A stretch of DNA of 32,120 nt from Mycolicibacterium moriokaense (GTDB taxonomy: Bacteria; Actinomycetota; Actinomycetes; Mycobacteriales; Mycobacteriaceae): positions 8,523 to 40,642 of the forward strand of contig NZ_QJJU01000039.1 of NCBI RefSeq assembly GCF_003201655.1. Reading direction: 5' to 3'. The notes beneath the pieces are model-generated. The model was given only the letters and a program-made list of their open reading frames with translations, did not search any database and was not told where the DNA came from. This document shows, in pieces, positions 8,026 to 15,148 of this stretch. The translations under genes and the position numbers were made by a program. Within the stretch, counting starts at the first letter, position 1. Each line of letters starts with the position of its first letter.

Positions 8026-8662
8026 ATGATCACCACCGAACGTAGGACGTCACCGGAATGTATTGCACTGAAAGCATCTTCGACTTGGCTGAGGCTGATT
8101 CGTTGGGAGACGAATTTGTCCAGTGGCAACAGGCCTTGTAGATATAGCGTGACCATGGTCGGAAAGTCCCGTTCGGGCAGGCAGTCGCCGTACCACGATG
8201 ACCGTAATGCACCGCCACGGGAGAAGAAATCGATAAGCGGCATCTGGATTTGCATGTCAGGCGTGGGCACACCGACCAGCACAACGGTACCGGCGAGGTC
8301 GCGGGCGTAGAAGGCCTGTTTCCACGTCTCTGGCCTGCCAACTGCGTCGATAACGACGTCTGCGCCAAATCCGTTGGTGAGCGCCCGAATCGCCTCCACA
8401 GCATCGGTGTCGGTGACGTTGATTGTGTTGGTCGGCGCCGAAATCCCGCGCCAGCCAAAGTTTCGACGCATCCCGGTCGACGGCGATGACCGTCGTGGCT
8501 CCGGCAAGGCGCGCGCCCGCGATCGCCGCGTCTCCCACGCCGCCGCAGCCGATCACGGCTACTGAGTCGCCGCGTCCCGGCGGGTTCGGGCACAATGACA
8601 TCGACCATTTCGACGGCGCTGTTTTGCGATCGGGCAATGACACCTGAGACAATGCTTGACAT
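8022..8662 (-). pseudogene. mscR: Broken S-(hydroxymethyl)mycothiol dehydrogenase / nitrosothiol reductase (mscR relic)
   Basis: It begins at ATG 8662 behind AAGGA with MSSIVSGVIARSQ...VIVPEP, an MscR-type N-terminus. After about 28 residues it jumps into another frame at RGDSVAVIGCGGVGDAAIAG, the NAD-binding region. About 150 residues that carry the catalytic and structural zinc ligands are missing. A second frame change (an extra base in GGCGCCGACCAAC) precedes TNTINVTD, and the C-terminus then runs normally through GFGADVVIDAVGRPET and SSWYGDCLPE to LRSVVIM. The family oxidises the mycothiol adduct of formaldehyde with NAD. With the zinc domain gone this copy cannot work. It lies between the ferredoxin gene and its MBL partner in the P450 operon. 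Confidence 0.85.
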
Positions 8663-8820
8663 CCAGATCCTTGGTAGTAGTGAGGTATTGCTCGTCTTGG
8701 CACCTCGAACAAGTCGGTGGTGCTCGTGGCGTTCGGGCGCTGGAAGCTGCCGGTACGCGAACGCGGGGCTTACGGCCGTGCAATGGACTCGCCACTCGCC
8801 TCACCGCAGCGATTAGCCAG

Positions 8821-9018
8821 CTAGTCGATGAAGCGCAACGCCTCGACCGGGCAGCCCGCTACGGCGGCCTCGGCGGAGTCGCGGAATGCCGTCGGGATGT
8901 CGCGGCCGTCATAGGTCACGGTCAAATCTCCGTTGTCGTCGAGTTGAAAGAGGTCGGGAGCGTTGGCCGCACAGACTCCGTGGCCTTCGCACCGCTTCCA
9001 GTCCACCGCGACTTGCAT
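8821..9018 (-). CDS. Small 3Fe-4S type ferredoxin (P450 electron donor)
   Basis: The 65-residue protein starts at ATG 9018, chosen because GAAGGAG sits directly before it. It has the cluster motif Cys10-x2-His13-x2-Cys16 and a later Cys56-Pro, typical of actinobacterial P450 ferredoxins that hold a single [3Fe-4S] (or converted 4Fe) cluster. It follows the VanB-like reductase by 16 bp and the P450 gene further upstream, so it most likely carries electrons to the CYP199-like enzyme. An N-terminal extension to 9126 is open but overlaps the reductase and lacks family similarity. Confidence 0.85.
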   Translation of the reverse strand: MQVAVDWKRCEGHGVCAANAPDLFQLDDNGDLTVTYDGRDIPTAFRDSAEAAVAGCPVEALRFID

Positions 9019-9034
9019 ACGTACTCCTTCGGTC

Positions 9035-10021
9035 TCAAGGGTGACGGGATGACGGACTCGCGTATGTCGAGCCCGGCTCGGGCTCGATGTCGAGGTGCAG
9101 CGTTGGCGACAAACAGCGCGAAACACAAACCATCATTCGATCACCGCTGGCCTGTTCTTCGGCGGTCAAGACGGAGTCGCGATGATCGGGAACACCGGCG
9201 AGAACGTTCTGTTCGCAACTGCCACACGTGCCCTCTTCGCACGACGACAGCACGTCGATCCCGGCGTCGCGCAGCACGTCGAGAATGGTGCGATCGGCGG
9301 GTACGGCGAGCACCTCGCCGCTGCCGCCCAGCTCGATGAGAAACTCGCTTTTGGCAGTTTCGGACTGGGTTGGTTTCGGCTTGAATCGTTCCACCCGCAG
9401 GGAATGGCTTCTCCCCACCACGGCGCAGTGATCTTCTACGGCCTGCAGTAGGCGCTCGGGACCGCAGCAGTAGATCAATTCATCGGTGGCGTTTGCAGAT
9501 ATCGCATCGGCCAGCTTTAGAAGCCCGTGCTGTTCCTCGGGTCGGATCACGACGTTACGGCCGAACTCTTCCAGCTCAGCGACATACGCCATCGACAGGC
9601 GCCGACGTCCCCCGTAGAGCAGGCGCCAGCGAGCGCCGACGACTTCTGCGTGTTCGATCATGGGAAGTAGAGGTGTGATGCCGATCCCCCCGGCGATGAA
9701 CAGGTAACTCGGAGCCGGGTCCAGAGCGAAGTTGTTCCTCGGACCTGTGATCGGCACGGTCGATCCGATGTGCAGCTTCTGGTGTACCGCTTCGGATCCG
9801 CCGCGGCTGTCGGGTTCACGCAGAACCGCTATTCGATAGTGTTCTACATCGCCTGGCTTCCCACACAATGAGTAGGAACGCACGAGGCCGGGGCCTAGGT
9901 CCAGGTCGATGTGTGCGCCTGGTGACCAGGCAGATAGCGGTCGACCATCGGCGCTGCGCAACGTCACTTCTACGACGTCGGTCGCAACGGCCCGTCGCTG
10001 CGCCACGATGGCAGACATCAT
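9035..10021 (-). CDS. VanB-like oxygenase reductase (flavin plus plant-type 2Fe-2S)
   Basis: The 328-residue product (from ATG 10021; the next codon is also ATG) has the phthalate-dioxygenase-reductase order. A flavin-binding domain with RSYSLCG comes first, then a nucleotide-binding domain with GGIGITPLLPM and a CCGPERLL stretch, then a C-terminal plant-type [2Fe-2S] domain with Cys261, Cys266, Cys269 (CEEGTCGSC) and Cys299. It takes electrons from NAD(P)H and passes them to an oxygenase or ferredoxin. It stands between the P450 and the ferredoxin gene, but its type usually serves Rieske demethylases such as VanA, so it may feed both the P450 and the Rieske enzyme at 5499-6908. A TTG start at 10081 would add 20 residues that are not family-like. 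Confidence 0.85.
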   Translation of the reverse strand: MMSAIVAQRRAVATDVVEVTLRSADGRPLSAWSPGAHIDLDLGPGLVRSYSLCGKPGDVEHYRIAVLREPDSRGGSEAVHQKLHIGSTVPITGPRNNFALDPAPSYLFIAGGIGITPLLPMIEHAEVVGARWRLLYGGRRRLSMAYVAELEEFGRNVVIRPEEQHGLLKLADAISANATDELIYCCGPERLLQAVEDHCAVVGRSHSLRVERFKPKPTQSETAKSEFLIELGGSGEVLAVPADRTILDVLRDAGIDVLSSCEEGTCGSCEQNVLAGVPDHRDSVLTAEEQASGDRMMVCVSRCLSPTLHLDIEPEPGSTYASPSSRHP

Positions 10022-10128
10022 GATCGCCCGCGCTCGGGGGTGAATTCCTTGCGCGGCGTGGTGCGCATGGGCGGGTCGCAATTCCTGATACGGCGGGCGC
10101 TCATAGTTGATTTGGCCTTCCGCAGGAT

Positions 10129-11304
10129 TCAGGAAACAGAGATTTGTAGCGAAGACAGCGCTCGAATAACGTTGTGCAACACCCTTGTGCTGCTGACGAT
10201 TTCGATATGCTCGACACGCTTGGCCAACGCTTCAAGAACTGCGTGCGCCTCAATTCGTGCGAGTCCCTGGCCCGCGCACCCGTGCACCCCGAATCCAAAG
10301 CCGACGTGGTCTGCGCAGCGCCGGGTCACGTCAAAGTCATCGGGTTTGTCCCACTTGCGCTCATCGCGGTTCGCAGCAGCGTAAAGAACGAGGACGGGCT
10401 CGCCCTCATTCAGCGCTACTCCTTCGAACGTGGTCGGATGGGTTACATGCCGACAGAACCCCCGGATCGGCGTTTCCATTCGCAGTGCTTCGTTGAACGC
10501 GTTCGGAATGAGCGAAGGGTCATTGCGTATCATCGTCCACTGGTCTGGGCGAGTCCCAAACAGCCAGATCGCATTTCCAACTCCGCTGATAGTGGTGTCG
10601 AGCGACGGAGCGAGATAATCGATGAGCAATGCGGAGCACTGCGACTCGGGGATGCGACCCGCGTCGGCAGCCTCAAGGACACCTGCGCCGAGGCTGCCCG
10701 GGGCGAGGTCGCGGCGGGCCACCCGCTCAGCGGCGTAGGCGCCCATACTGTTGATATCAGCAAATGCGGACTTCGCCCTTTCGTTGAGTGGTCCGATCGC
10801 ATTGAAGACAGCAGCCCCCCAGCTGAGCATCTGGTCGCGTCCATGGCTGGGAAGACCGATGAAGTCAGGGACCACGCTCAACGGCAGAACCTGAGCGAGC
10901 TCGGTGACGGCGTCGAACGAACCACGCGCGACAAGACCGGCAACCAGCTGTTCGGCTTGTTCTTTGATCCCGGCCCGACGCTCGATAAGGGCTCGAGGCG
11001 TCAATGACGACCCCACGATGTCTCGGAGTTCGTCGTGCAAGGGCGGATCACTGGCCAGTGTTGTGCCTTGAATGACCTGATTGAATTCCTTGTTAAGAGC
11101 TACCCCGCCCACCGATGTGAACGTCTCAGTGTCCTTGAGAACTGCTCGAACCTGGTCATACCTGGTGACCACCCAGGCTTGATGGCGCTCCATCCATACG
11201 ATTGGGCCCAGGTCGCGAAGATGCCGGTATGACTGGTATGGGTCGAGGATCTGCTCGTCGCTGTAAATGTCGACATCTGAGACGACGCGGCTATCGACTG
11301 TCAT
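10129..11304 (-). CDS. Cytochrome P450, CYP199-like (candidate aromatic O-demethylase)
   Basis: The 391-residue product starts at ATG 11304. It has the heme signature FGFGVHGCAG with ligand Cys343, an I-helix stretch APSLDTTISG and an ExxR (EALR). Several stretches run parallel to CYP199A enzymes, which demethylate 4-methoxybenzoate: PLSVVPDFIGLP, VFNAIGPLNE, LAPGSLGAG, DPSLIPNAFNEALR and the Asn-Arg-Asp motif before RKWDKPDDFDV. The I-helix carries Leu-Asp-Thr-Thr instead of the usual Ala-Gly-x-[DE]-T, also as in CYP199. It leads an operon with its reductase and ferredoxin and with formaldehyde-processing genes, which supports a role in removing a methyl group as formaldehyde. The substrate itself is inferred. 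Confidence 0.85.
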   Translation of the reverse strand: MTVDSRVVSDVDIYSDEQILDPYQSYRHLRDLGPIVWMERHQAWVVTRYDQVRAVLKDTETFTSVGGVALNKEFNQVIQGTTLASDPPLHDELRDIVGSSLTPRALIERRAGIKEQAEQLVAGLVARGSFDAVTELAQVLPLSVVPDFIGLPSHGRDQMLSWGAAVFNAIGPLNERAKSAFADINSMGAYAAERVARRDLAPGSLGAGVLEAADAGRIPESQCSALLIDYLAPSLDTTISGVGNAIWLFGTRPDQWTMIRNDPSLIPNAFNEALRMETPIRGFCRHVTHPTTFEGVALNEGEPVLVLYAAANRDERKWDKPDDFDVTRRCADHVGFGFGVHGCAGQGLARIEAHAVLEALAKRVEHIEIVSSTRVLHNVIRALSSLQISVS

Positions 11305-11929
11305 GGTGATCGGTTCTTTCCCTGGTAGCTGTGTTTCTTCGTTGCGCTGCTCCCCCTGAGAGGGTTCGGCGGCCACTGCTTCGCCCACTATGGGGCGAGC
11401 AACGTGTCGCGAAGTGTCGCTGCGGTTTCGCAGCCGTCACGCCGCGGTGAGACCGGGCGCCGCCTGCCGCCCTTCATGACTGGCCTCCTATCGGTCGGTC
11501 CCAGCGCAACCCACCCGACACATCCCGAACTTCATCTCGCACGGATCACAGCGCCGGACTACCCGGTACCGACTACGGCTCTGTGGCTGATTACATGCAG
11601 CACGCGCGAAATAGGCAATGCCGACGCGCTTTTCGGCCGGACAGGACGCGTCATGCGTACAGCCAGCGGGACCATGGAAACAACCGCGGCGGCGACGCGT
11701 TCGATGGGGCCCGCCGTCGACCTGCCCAACGGCTGAAGAAGCATAACCGTCGGTGACGGGCTGGCGACAGCACGGATGACCGCGCCAACGCTCGCTTCCT
11801 GTGGCTTCCTCACGCGTCGCGAATGGCTGCTGGATCAGTTGAGGTCTGGTCGGTCAGTCGTCGGACACTGGAAAAATGACAGAGGAGGCGGGCGGCGGCA
11901 GCGATCTCGGTGGGCGCAAAAACGGCGAT
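11305..11929. other. Region without a recognised gene upstream of the P450 operon
   Basis: About 625 bases separate the P450 start from the direct repeats. Open frames of about 110 (plus) and 84 (minus) residues exist but neither resembles a known family. A small hairpin (GCTGCG-gttt-CGCAGC, 11419-11434) is visible. The P450 promoter should lie here, but no S-type palindrome was found. Confidence 0.4.
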
Positions 11930-11979
11930 ATTTGCTTGCGCGCTCATGCAGTATTTATTTGCTTGCGCGCTCATGCAGT
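11930..11979 (+). repeat. Two exact 23-bp direct repeats upstream of the AraC gene (sites S2a/S2b)
   Basis: The same 23 bases occur at 11930-11952 and 11957-11979, spaced 27 bp start to start. The core is TTGCTTGCGCGCTCATGCAG. The first ten bases equal one half of the palindrome TTGCnTGCGCAnGCAA found elsewhere in the window. The second copy is followed after two bases by TAGCAT (11982-11987), a possible -10. The layout fits an activator that binds direct repeats next to the -35 region of the araC-type gene, possibly autoregulation (inference). Confidence 0.65.
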
Positions 11980-12196
11980 GTTAGCATGTACCGCAATAGG
12001 CGACGTGTGCCTCGGGTTCGTGTGTGCGATCTGGACACCGGTCGCGGTGTGTAGTGGCGCGAGGTGAGGGATTGAAGTCGCCGCGGATTCGATTAACCCG
12101 TTTCGAAGATAGGCATCGCGAGCGGGTTGGACCGTGGCAACCATCCGGGTGGCGGCCTATGCCACTTGGATGCCGCGTCGCTAGGGAGTTGTAATC

Positions 12197-13243
12197 ATGA
12201 CAGTCGGCACCGAATCAGAGCCGTTGTCGCAGCGGGCGTTGATGCGGTCGACGTCGGTTCGCGAATGCGAGCAGAACGTTGCGAACCTGCTACATCAACA
12301 TCGCCTACATCTGGCTAAATCCGCCGACCTTGACGCGTCGGTCAACGGCGTGTCGATCGGTGGAGTGTCGCTGTACTACATGTCCTATCGTGCGCATCTG
12401 GCCGTGACAGCTTCGCCGATGACGGACTTCATGGCGATCTGCTTGCCCCTTGAAGGAAGTCTCGAACTTCGTCAAGGCCGCACCCGTTTCGAGGCACAGG
12501 CGGGTCGAGGGGCCGCGGTGCTCACGTTCGATGAGGCGTTCGCGATGGAGTGGAGCGCGGACCTGTCCATGTTCCTCTTCAAGATTGATGTCTCGGCGCT
12601 AAGGGATTTCGCGGCGTCGCTGGACCCGCAATCGGACGACGATCTGCAGTTCAAGCGTGAGGTGAGCGACCCGCGCACCCTTAAGAGCCTCGCCGGCTGC
12701 GCAAGGGTGACCGAACTCGCGGTCGCTCAACTCAGACCTGGACAGCGAATCCCACCTGCGTTGGCCGCCCGGCTACGCGACCACATCCTGCTCACCGCTC
12801 TGGTTGCGCAACCGAATAGCCAACGGCCACATTTTATGACGAGGGATCGCACTGTCCGGCGTGGCGCCGTGGCAAAGGCGATCGATTTCATCGAAGCCCA
12901 TCCTGTCTCAGCGACCCCGAATGAAGTCGCAAGGCAAGCGGGACTGAGCGCACGGGCACTTCAGGAGAACTTCAAAAGTGCGCTGGGGACAACTCCGTAC
13001 GCCTACATCCTCAAGACGCGGCTGCGGCGCGCCCACGAAGAACTCCAGGCCGGCGACCGAGAGTTGGGCGCCACGGTCACCGATGTAGCTAAACGATGGG
13101 GCTTCAACAACATCGGTCGGTTCGCCGAACAGTACGCGCAAGCCTATCGGCAGAGGCCGTCCGAAACGTTGCGCGGCGCACGACGGGCCCCCAGCGTGCA
13201 ACAAGATCTCGGGCCGAAGCAGAAGGTACATAAACTCCGCTGA
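12197..13243 (+). CDS. AraC-family transcriptional regulator
   Basis: The 348-residue protein starts at ATG 12197 behind AGGGAG. The first ~180 residues look like the AraC-binding-like (AraC_binding_2/cupin) sensor domain found in XylS/FeaR-type regulators of aromatic catabolism. The C-terminal ~110 residues are a double helix-turn-helix domain with ATPNEVARQAGLSARALQ and the family hallmark VTDVAKRWGFNNIGRFAEQY, ending in a YRQRPSETLR motif. It is flanked by the P450 operon (divergent) and the GST pair (convergent) and has two 23-bp direct repeats upstream. It is the only sensor-type regulator among the oxygenase genes, so it is the best local candidate for controlling them. Confidence 0.9.
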   Translation: MTVGTESEPLSQRALMRSTSVRECEQNVANLLHQHRLHLAKSADLDASVNGVSIGGVSLYYMSYRAHLAVTASPMTDFMAICLPLEGSLELRQGRTRFEAQAGRGAAVLTFDEAFAMEWSADLSMFLFKIDVSALRDFAASLDPQSDDDLQFKREVSDPRTLKSLAGCARVTELAVAQLRPGQRIPPALAARLRDHILLTALVAQPNSQRPHFMTRDRTVRRGAVAKAIDFIEAHPVSATPNEVARQAGLSARALQENFKSALGTTPYAYILKTRLRRAHEELQAGDRELGATVTDVAKRWGFNNIGRFAEQYAQAYRQRPSETLRGARRAPSVQQDLGPKQKVHKLR

Positions 13244-13588
13244 TGTCGGGGCAGTCGTTGCCGCCGCCGGCACCGAGGCACCTCGCGTCTTAAATGTCCG
13301 TCGGCAGTGGTGCGCGCTTGCTTTCGTCTGTGACAGGGGTCAGCACCCCCCAGGTCGAGCGATTGCGGGAGCTCCACCGCGCAGGCCATCGACGCCAGAA
13401 AGAACCTCGACTCGGTGACCACTCTCATCGACCAGTCGACCCCGAGCCGCCTACTACCCCATATCAAGTTGGATAGTCATCTGCCTGCAGCGTCCTGCCT
13501 CGACCATGCAAAGCTCAGACGAGGAACCGATTCTTCGGGCGGCTCGGTCATCGAGTGCACAGTCGTCCGTGCGGCCGATCGGTGTGCA
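13244..13588. other. Intergenic region with little recognisable content
   Basis: This 345-base gap lies between the convergent AraC and GST genes. Apart from a short possible MCE-protein relic (13373-13444) nothing is recognised. No clear terminator hairpin with a T-run was seen. Confidence 0.4.
13373..13444 (+). pseudogene. Possible short relic of an MCE-family gene
   Basis: The plus strand encodes STAQAIDARKNLDSVTTLID followed by QSTP. This resembles an internal stretch of mycobacterial MCE (mammalian cell entry) proteins. The frame is open for some distance on both sides, but the similarity fades at once, and there is no start or domain context. It rests on one short motif, so the assignment is tentative. 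Confidence 0.3.
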
Positions 13589-14725
13589 TCAGGCAGCGCC
13601 GTGCCCAGCCGGGACTCGCTCGCCTTCGGGCACCGGCCCCGGTGGCGTTCCTTCTCCGAATGGACGACCCCCCAATGCCTCTCGGTCATGCGGAGTGTGC
13701 CAATTGCCGAGATCGGGGCCTTTAGGCACGATCCGGGTCGGGTTGATGTCGGCGTGCACGACGTAATAGTGCTGCTTGATCTGCACAAAATCGATGGTGT
13801 CGCCGAAGCCTGGCGTCTGGAACAGATCCCGGGCATAGGCCCACAACACCGGCATCTCCGACAACTTGTGTCGATTGCATTTGAAGTGGCCATGGTAGAC
13901 GGAGTCGAAGCGGGCCAGCGTCGTGAACAACCGGACATCGGCCTCGGTGATGGTCTCGCCAACGAGATAGCGCTGATTCGCCAGTCGGTCGGACAGCCAG
14001 TCCAGCGCGATGAACAGCTGCTCGTGTGCCACATCGTAGGCGCGTTGTGACCCGGCGAAGCCGCACCGGTAGACGCCGTCGTTGATGTCGACATAGATGC
14101 GCCCAGCGACGTCGTTGATCTCATCGCGCAGGTGCTCGGGGTACAGCTGGGGTGCCCCAGTGCGGTGGTGAGCGGCCCATTCGGTGGAGAGATCCAGCGT
14201 CATTTGGGCAAAGTCATTGGTCACCACCTTGCCCGTCGGCACCTCGACGATCGCTGGCACCGTGATGCCTCTGGGATAGTTCTGGATACGCGCGAAGTAC
14301 GCGTCCTGCAGTCGCGGGATCTTGAGCACGGGGTCCACCCCGCCGGGGTCGAGGTCAAAGGTCCAACTGCGCTTGTCATGTGTGGGGCCGCAGAACCCGA
14401 TCGACAGCGCGTCCTCCAGACCCAGCAGCCGACGCACAATCATCGCGCGATTGGCCCACGGGCAGGCTCGCGCGACGATCAGTCGATAGCGGCCGTGTTC
14501 GACCCGATACCCGTCGCGGCCATCGGTGGTGATGCGGGTCGTGATGTACTTCGTGTCACGATCAAACTCGCCGCTCGTCGACACATAGGCGTCGTCGTCC
14601 TCGTCCTCTGGGCGTTTAAGCGAAGCGCCGGTATGCGTTGCTTTGCGTCCAGCGACGACCGGTTTGCCATAGGTCAGGGTTCTGCTCCGACGCTGATTGC
14701 GCGCGTTTCGGTACTGTGCGTTCAT
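13589..14725 (-). CDS. Xi-class glutathione-S-transferase-like protein (thiol-hydroquinone reductase type)
   Basis: The 378-residue product starts at ATG 14725, overlapping the upstream stop by four bases (ATGA). It has the Xi-class active site Cys88-Pro-Trp-Ala (ARACPWANRAMI), the PGG(V)DPVLKIPRLQ-like and ITVPAIVE stretches, and the C-terminal helical domain with TEADVRLFTTLARFD and YHGHFKCN. These enzymes (PcpF/YqjG type) reductively remove a thiol from thiol-hydroquinone adducts. Mycobacteria lack glutathione, so mycothiol would be the natural partner (inference). The last ~35 residues are Pro/Gly-rich. Such an enzyme fits a cluster that forms quinones from hydroxylated or demethylated aromatics. 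Confidence 0.85.
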   Translation of the reverse strand: MNAQYRNARNQRRSRTLTYGKPVVAGRKATHTGASLKRPEDEDDDAYVSTSGEFDRDTKYITTRITTDGRDGYRVEHGRYRLIVARACPWANRAMIVRRLLGLEDALSIGFCGPTHDKRSWTFDLDPGGVDPVLKIPRLQDAYFARIQNYPRGITVPAIVEVPTGKVVTNDFAQMTLDLSTEWAAHHRTGAPQLYPEHLRDEINDVAGRIYVDINDGVYRCGFAGSQRAYDVAHEQLFIALDWLSDRLANQRYLVGETITEADVRLFTTLARFDSVYHGHFKCNRHKLSEMPVLWAYARDLFQTPGFGDTIDFVQIKQHYYVVHADINPTRIVPKGPDLGNWHTPHDREALGGRPFGEGTPPGPVPEGERVPAGHGAA

Positions 14726-15000
14726 AGGACCGGGGGTGGCGCGATCTGATCGCGGCCGACATCGGTCTGCACGATGCCGCGGAAGTCGACCGGTGTCGCA
14801 CGCTTGCGGGTGACGGTGAAGTGCCACGCTCTGCGCGCTAGGTAGAGCCTCACCTCGATCGTGGAACCGTCATCGCCACCACGTTTCTTGCACGCGGTAG
14901 CAGGCCGTCGATCGCCAACTGCCGATGCGTAGTGATGAGTTCGATCGCCGGGCCGCTCCGCGATGCGGTCATCCGGGGTATGCCAGTGAGCGGGTCCCAT
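14722..15000 (-). CDS. Small hypothetical protein coupled to the GST gene
   Basis: The 92-residue product starts at ATG 15000 with an excellent ribosome binding site (TAGGGAGG) five bases before it. Its stop overlaps the GST start (ATGA), so the pair is translationally coupled. The C-terminal half (STIEVRLYLARRAWHFTVT...VDFRGIVQTDVGRD) looks like ordered sequence. The N-terminal half is His/Arg/Asp-rich. I do not recognise the family. It is first in a two-gene operon divergent from fdhF and shares the intergenic region that holds site S3. Confidence 0.6.
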   Translation of the reverse strand: MGPAHWHTPDDRIAERPGDRTHHYASAVGDRRPATACKKRGGDDGSTIEVRLYLARRAWHFTVTRKRATPVDFRGIVQTDVGRDQIAPPPVL

Positions 15001-15035
15001 CGCGCCTCCCTACAGTTGCCGCGTCAGAGATGCCT

Positions 15036-15051
15036 CTGCGTGCGCAAGCAA
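15036..15051. promoter_or_regulatory. Palindromic operator-like site S3 with adjacent -10 box, upstream of fdhF
   Basis: CTGCGTGCGCAAGCAA matches TTGCnTGCGCAnGCAA at all but the first position. Three bases later comes a perfect TATAAT (15055-15060) on the plus strand, pointing toward fdhF. No good -35 is visible 17 bp upstream (GCCTCT), so the site occupies the -35/spacer zone. The site also lies 36 bp upstream of the divergent small gene at 15000. Confidence 0.65.
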
Positions 15052-15098
15052 GTATATAATAACGTCGCACTCTCGACCAAACGGGTAGCAGCACGTCG
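15036..15098 (+). repeat. 63-bp promoter element shared with 18878-18940
   Basis: Aligned without gaps to 18878-18940, this stretch matches at about 78 percent of positions. The best blocks are TGCGCAAGCAAG and TCTCGACCAAnCGGGTAGC. Both contain an S-site palindrome at their left edge. The similarity outside the palindrome suggests a duplicated promoter, or additional conserved control elements. Confidence 0.6.
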
Positions 15099-15148
15099 AT
15101 ATTTGCCTATGCCCACCGTGGTAATCCATTGAGCCCGAAGGAACAGCC

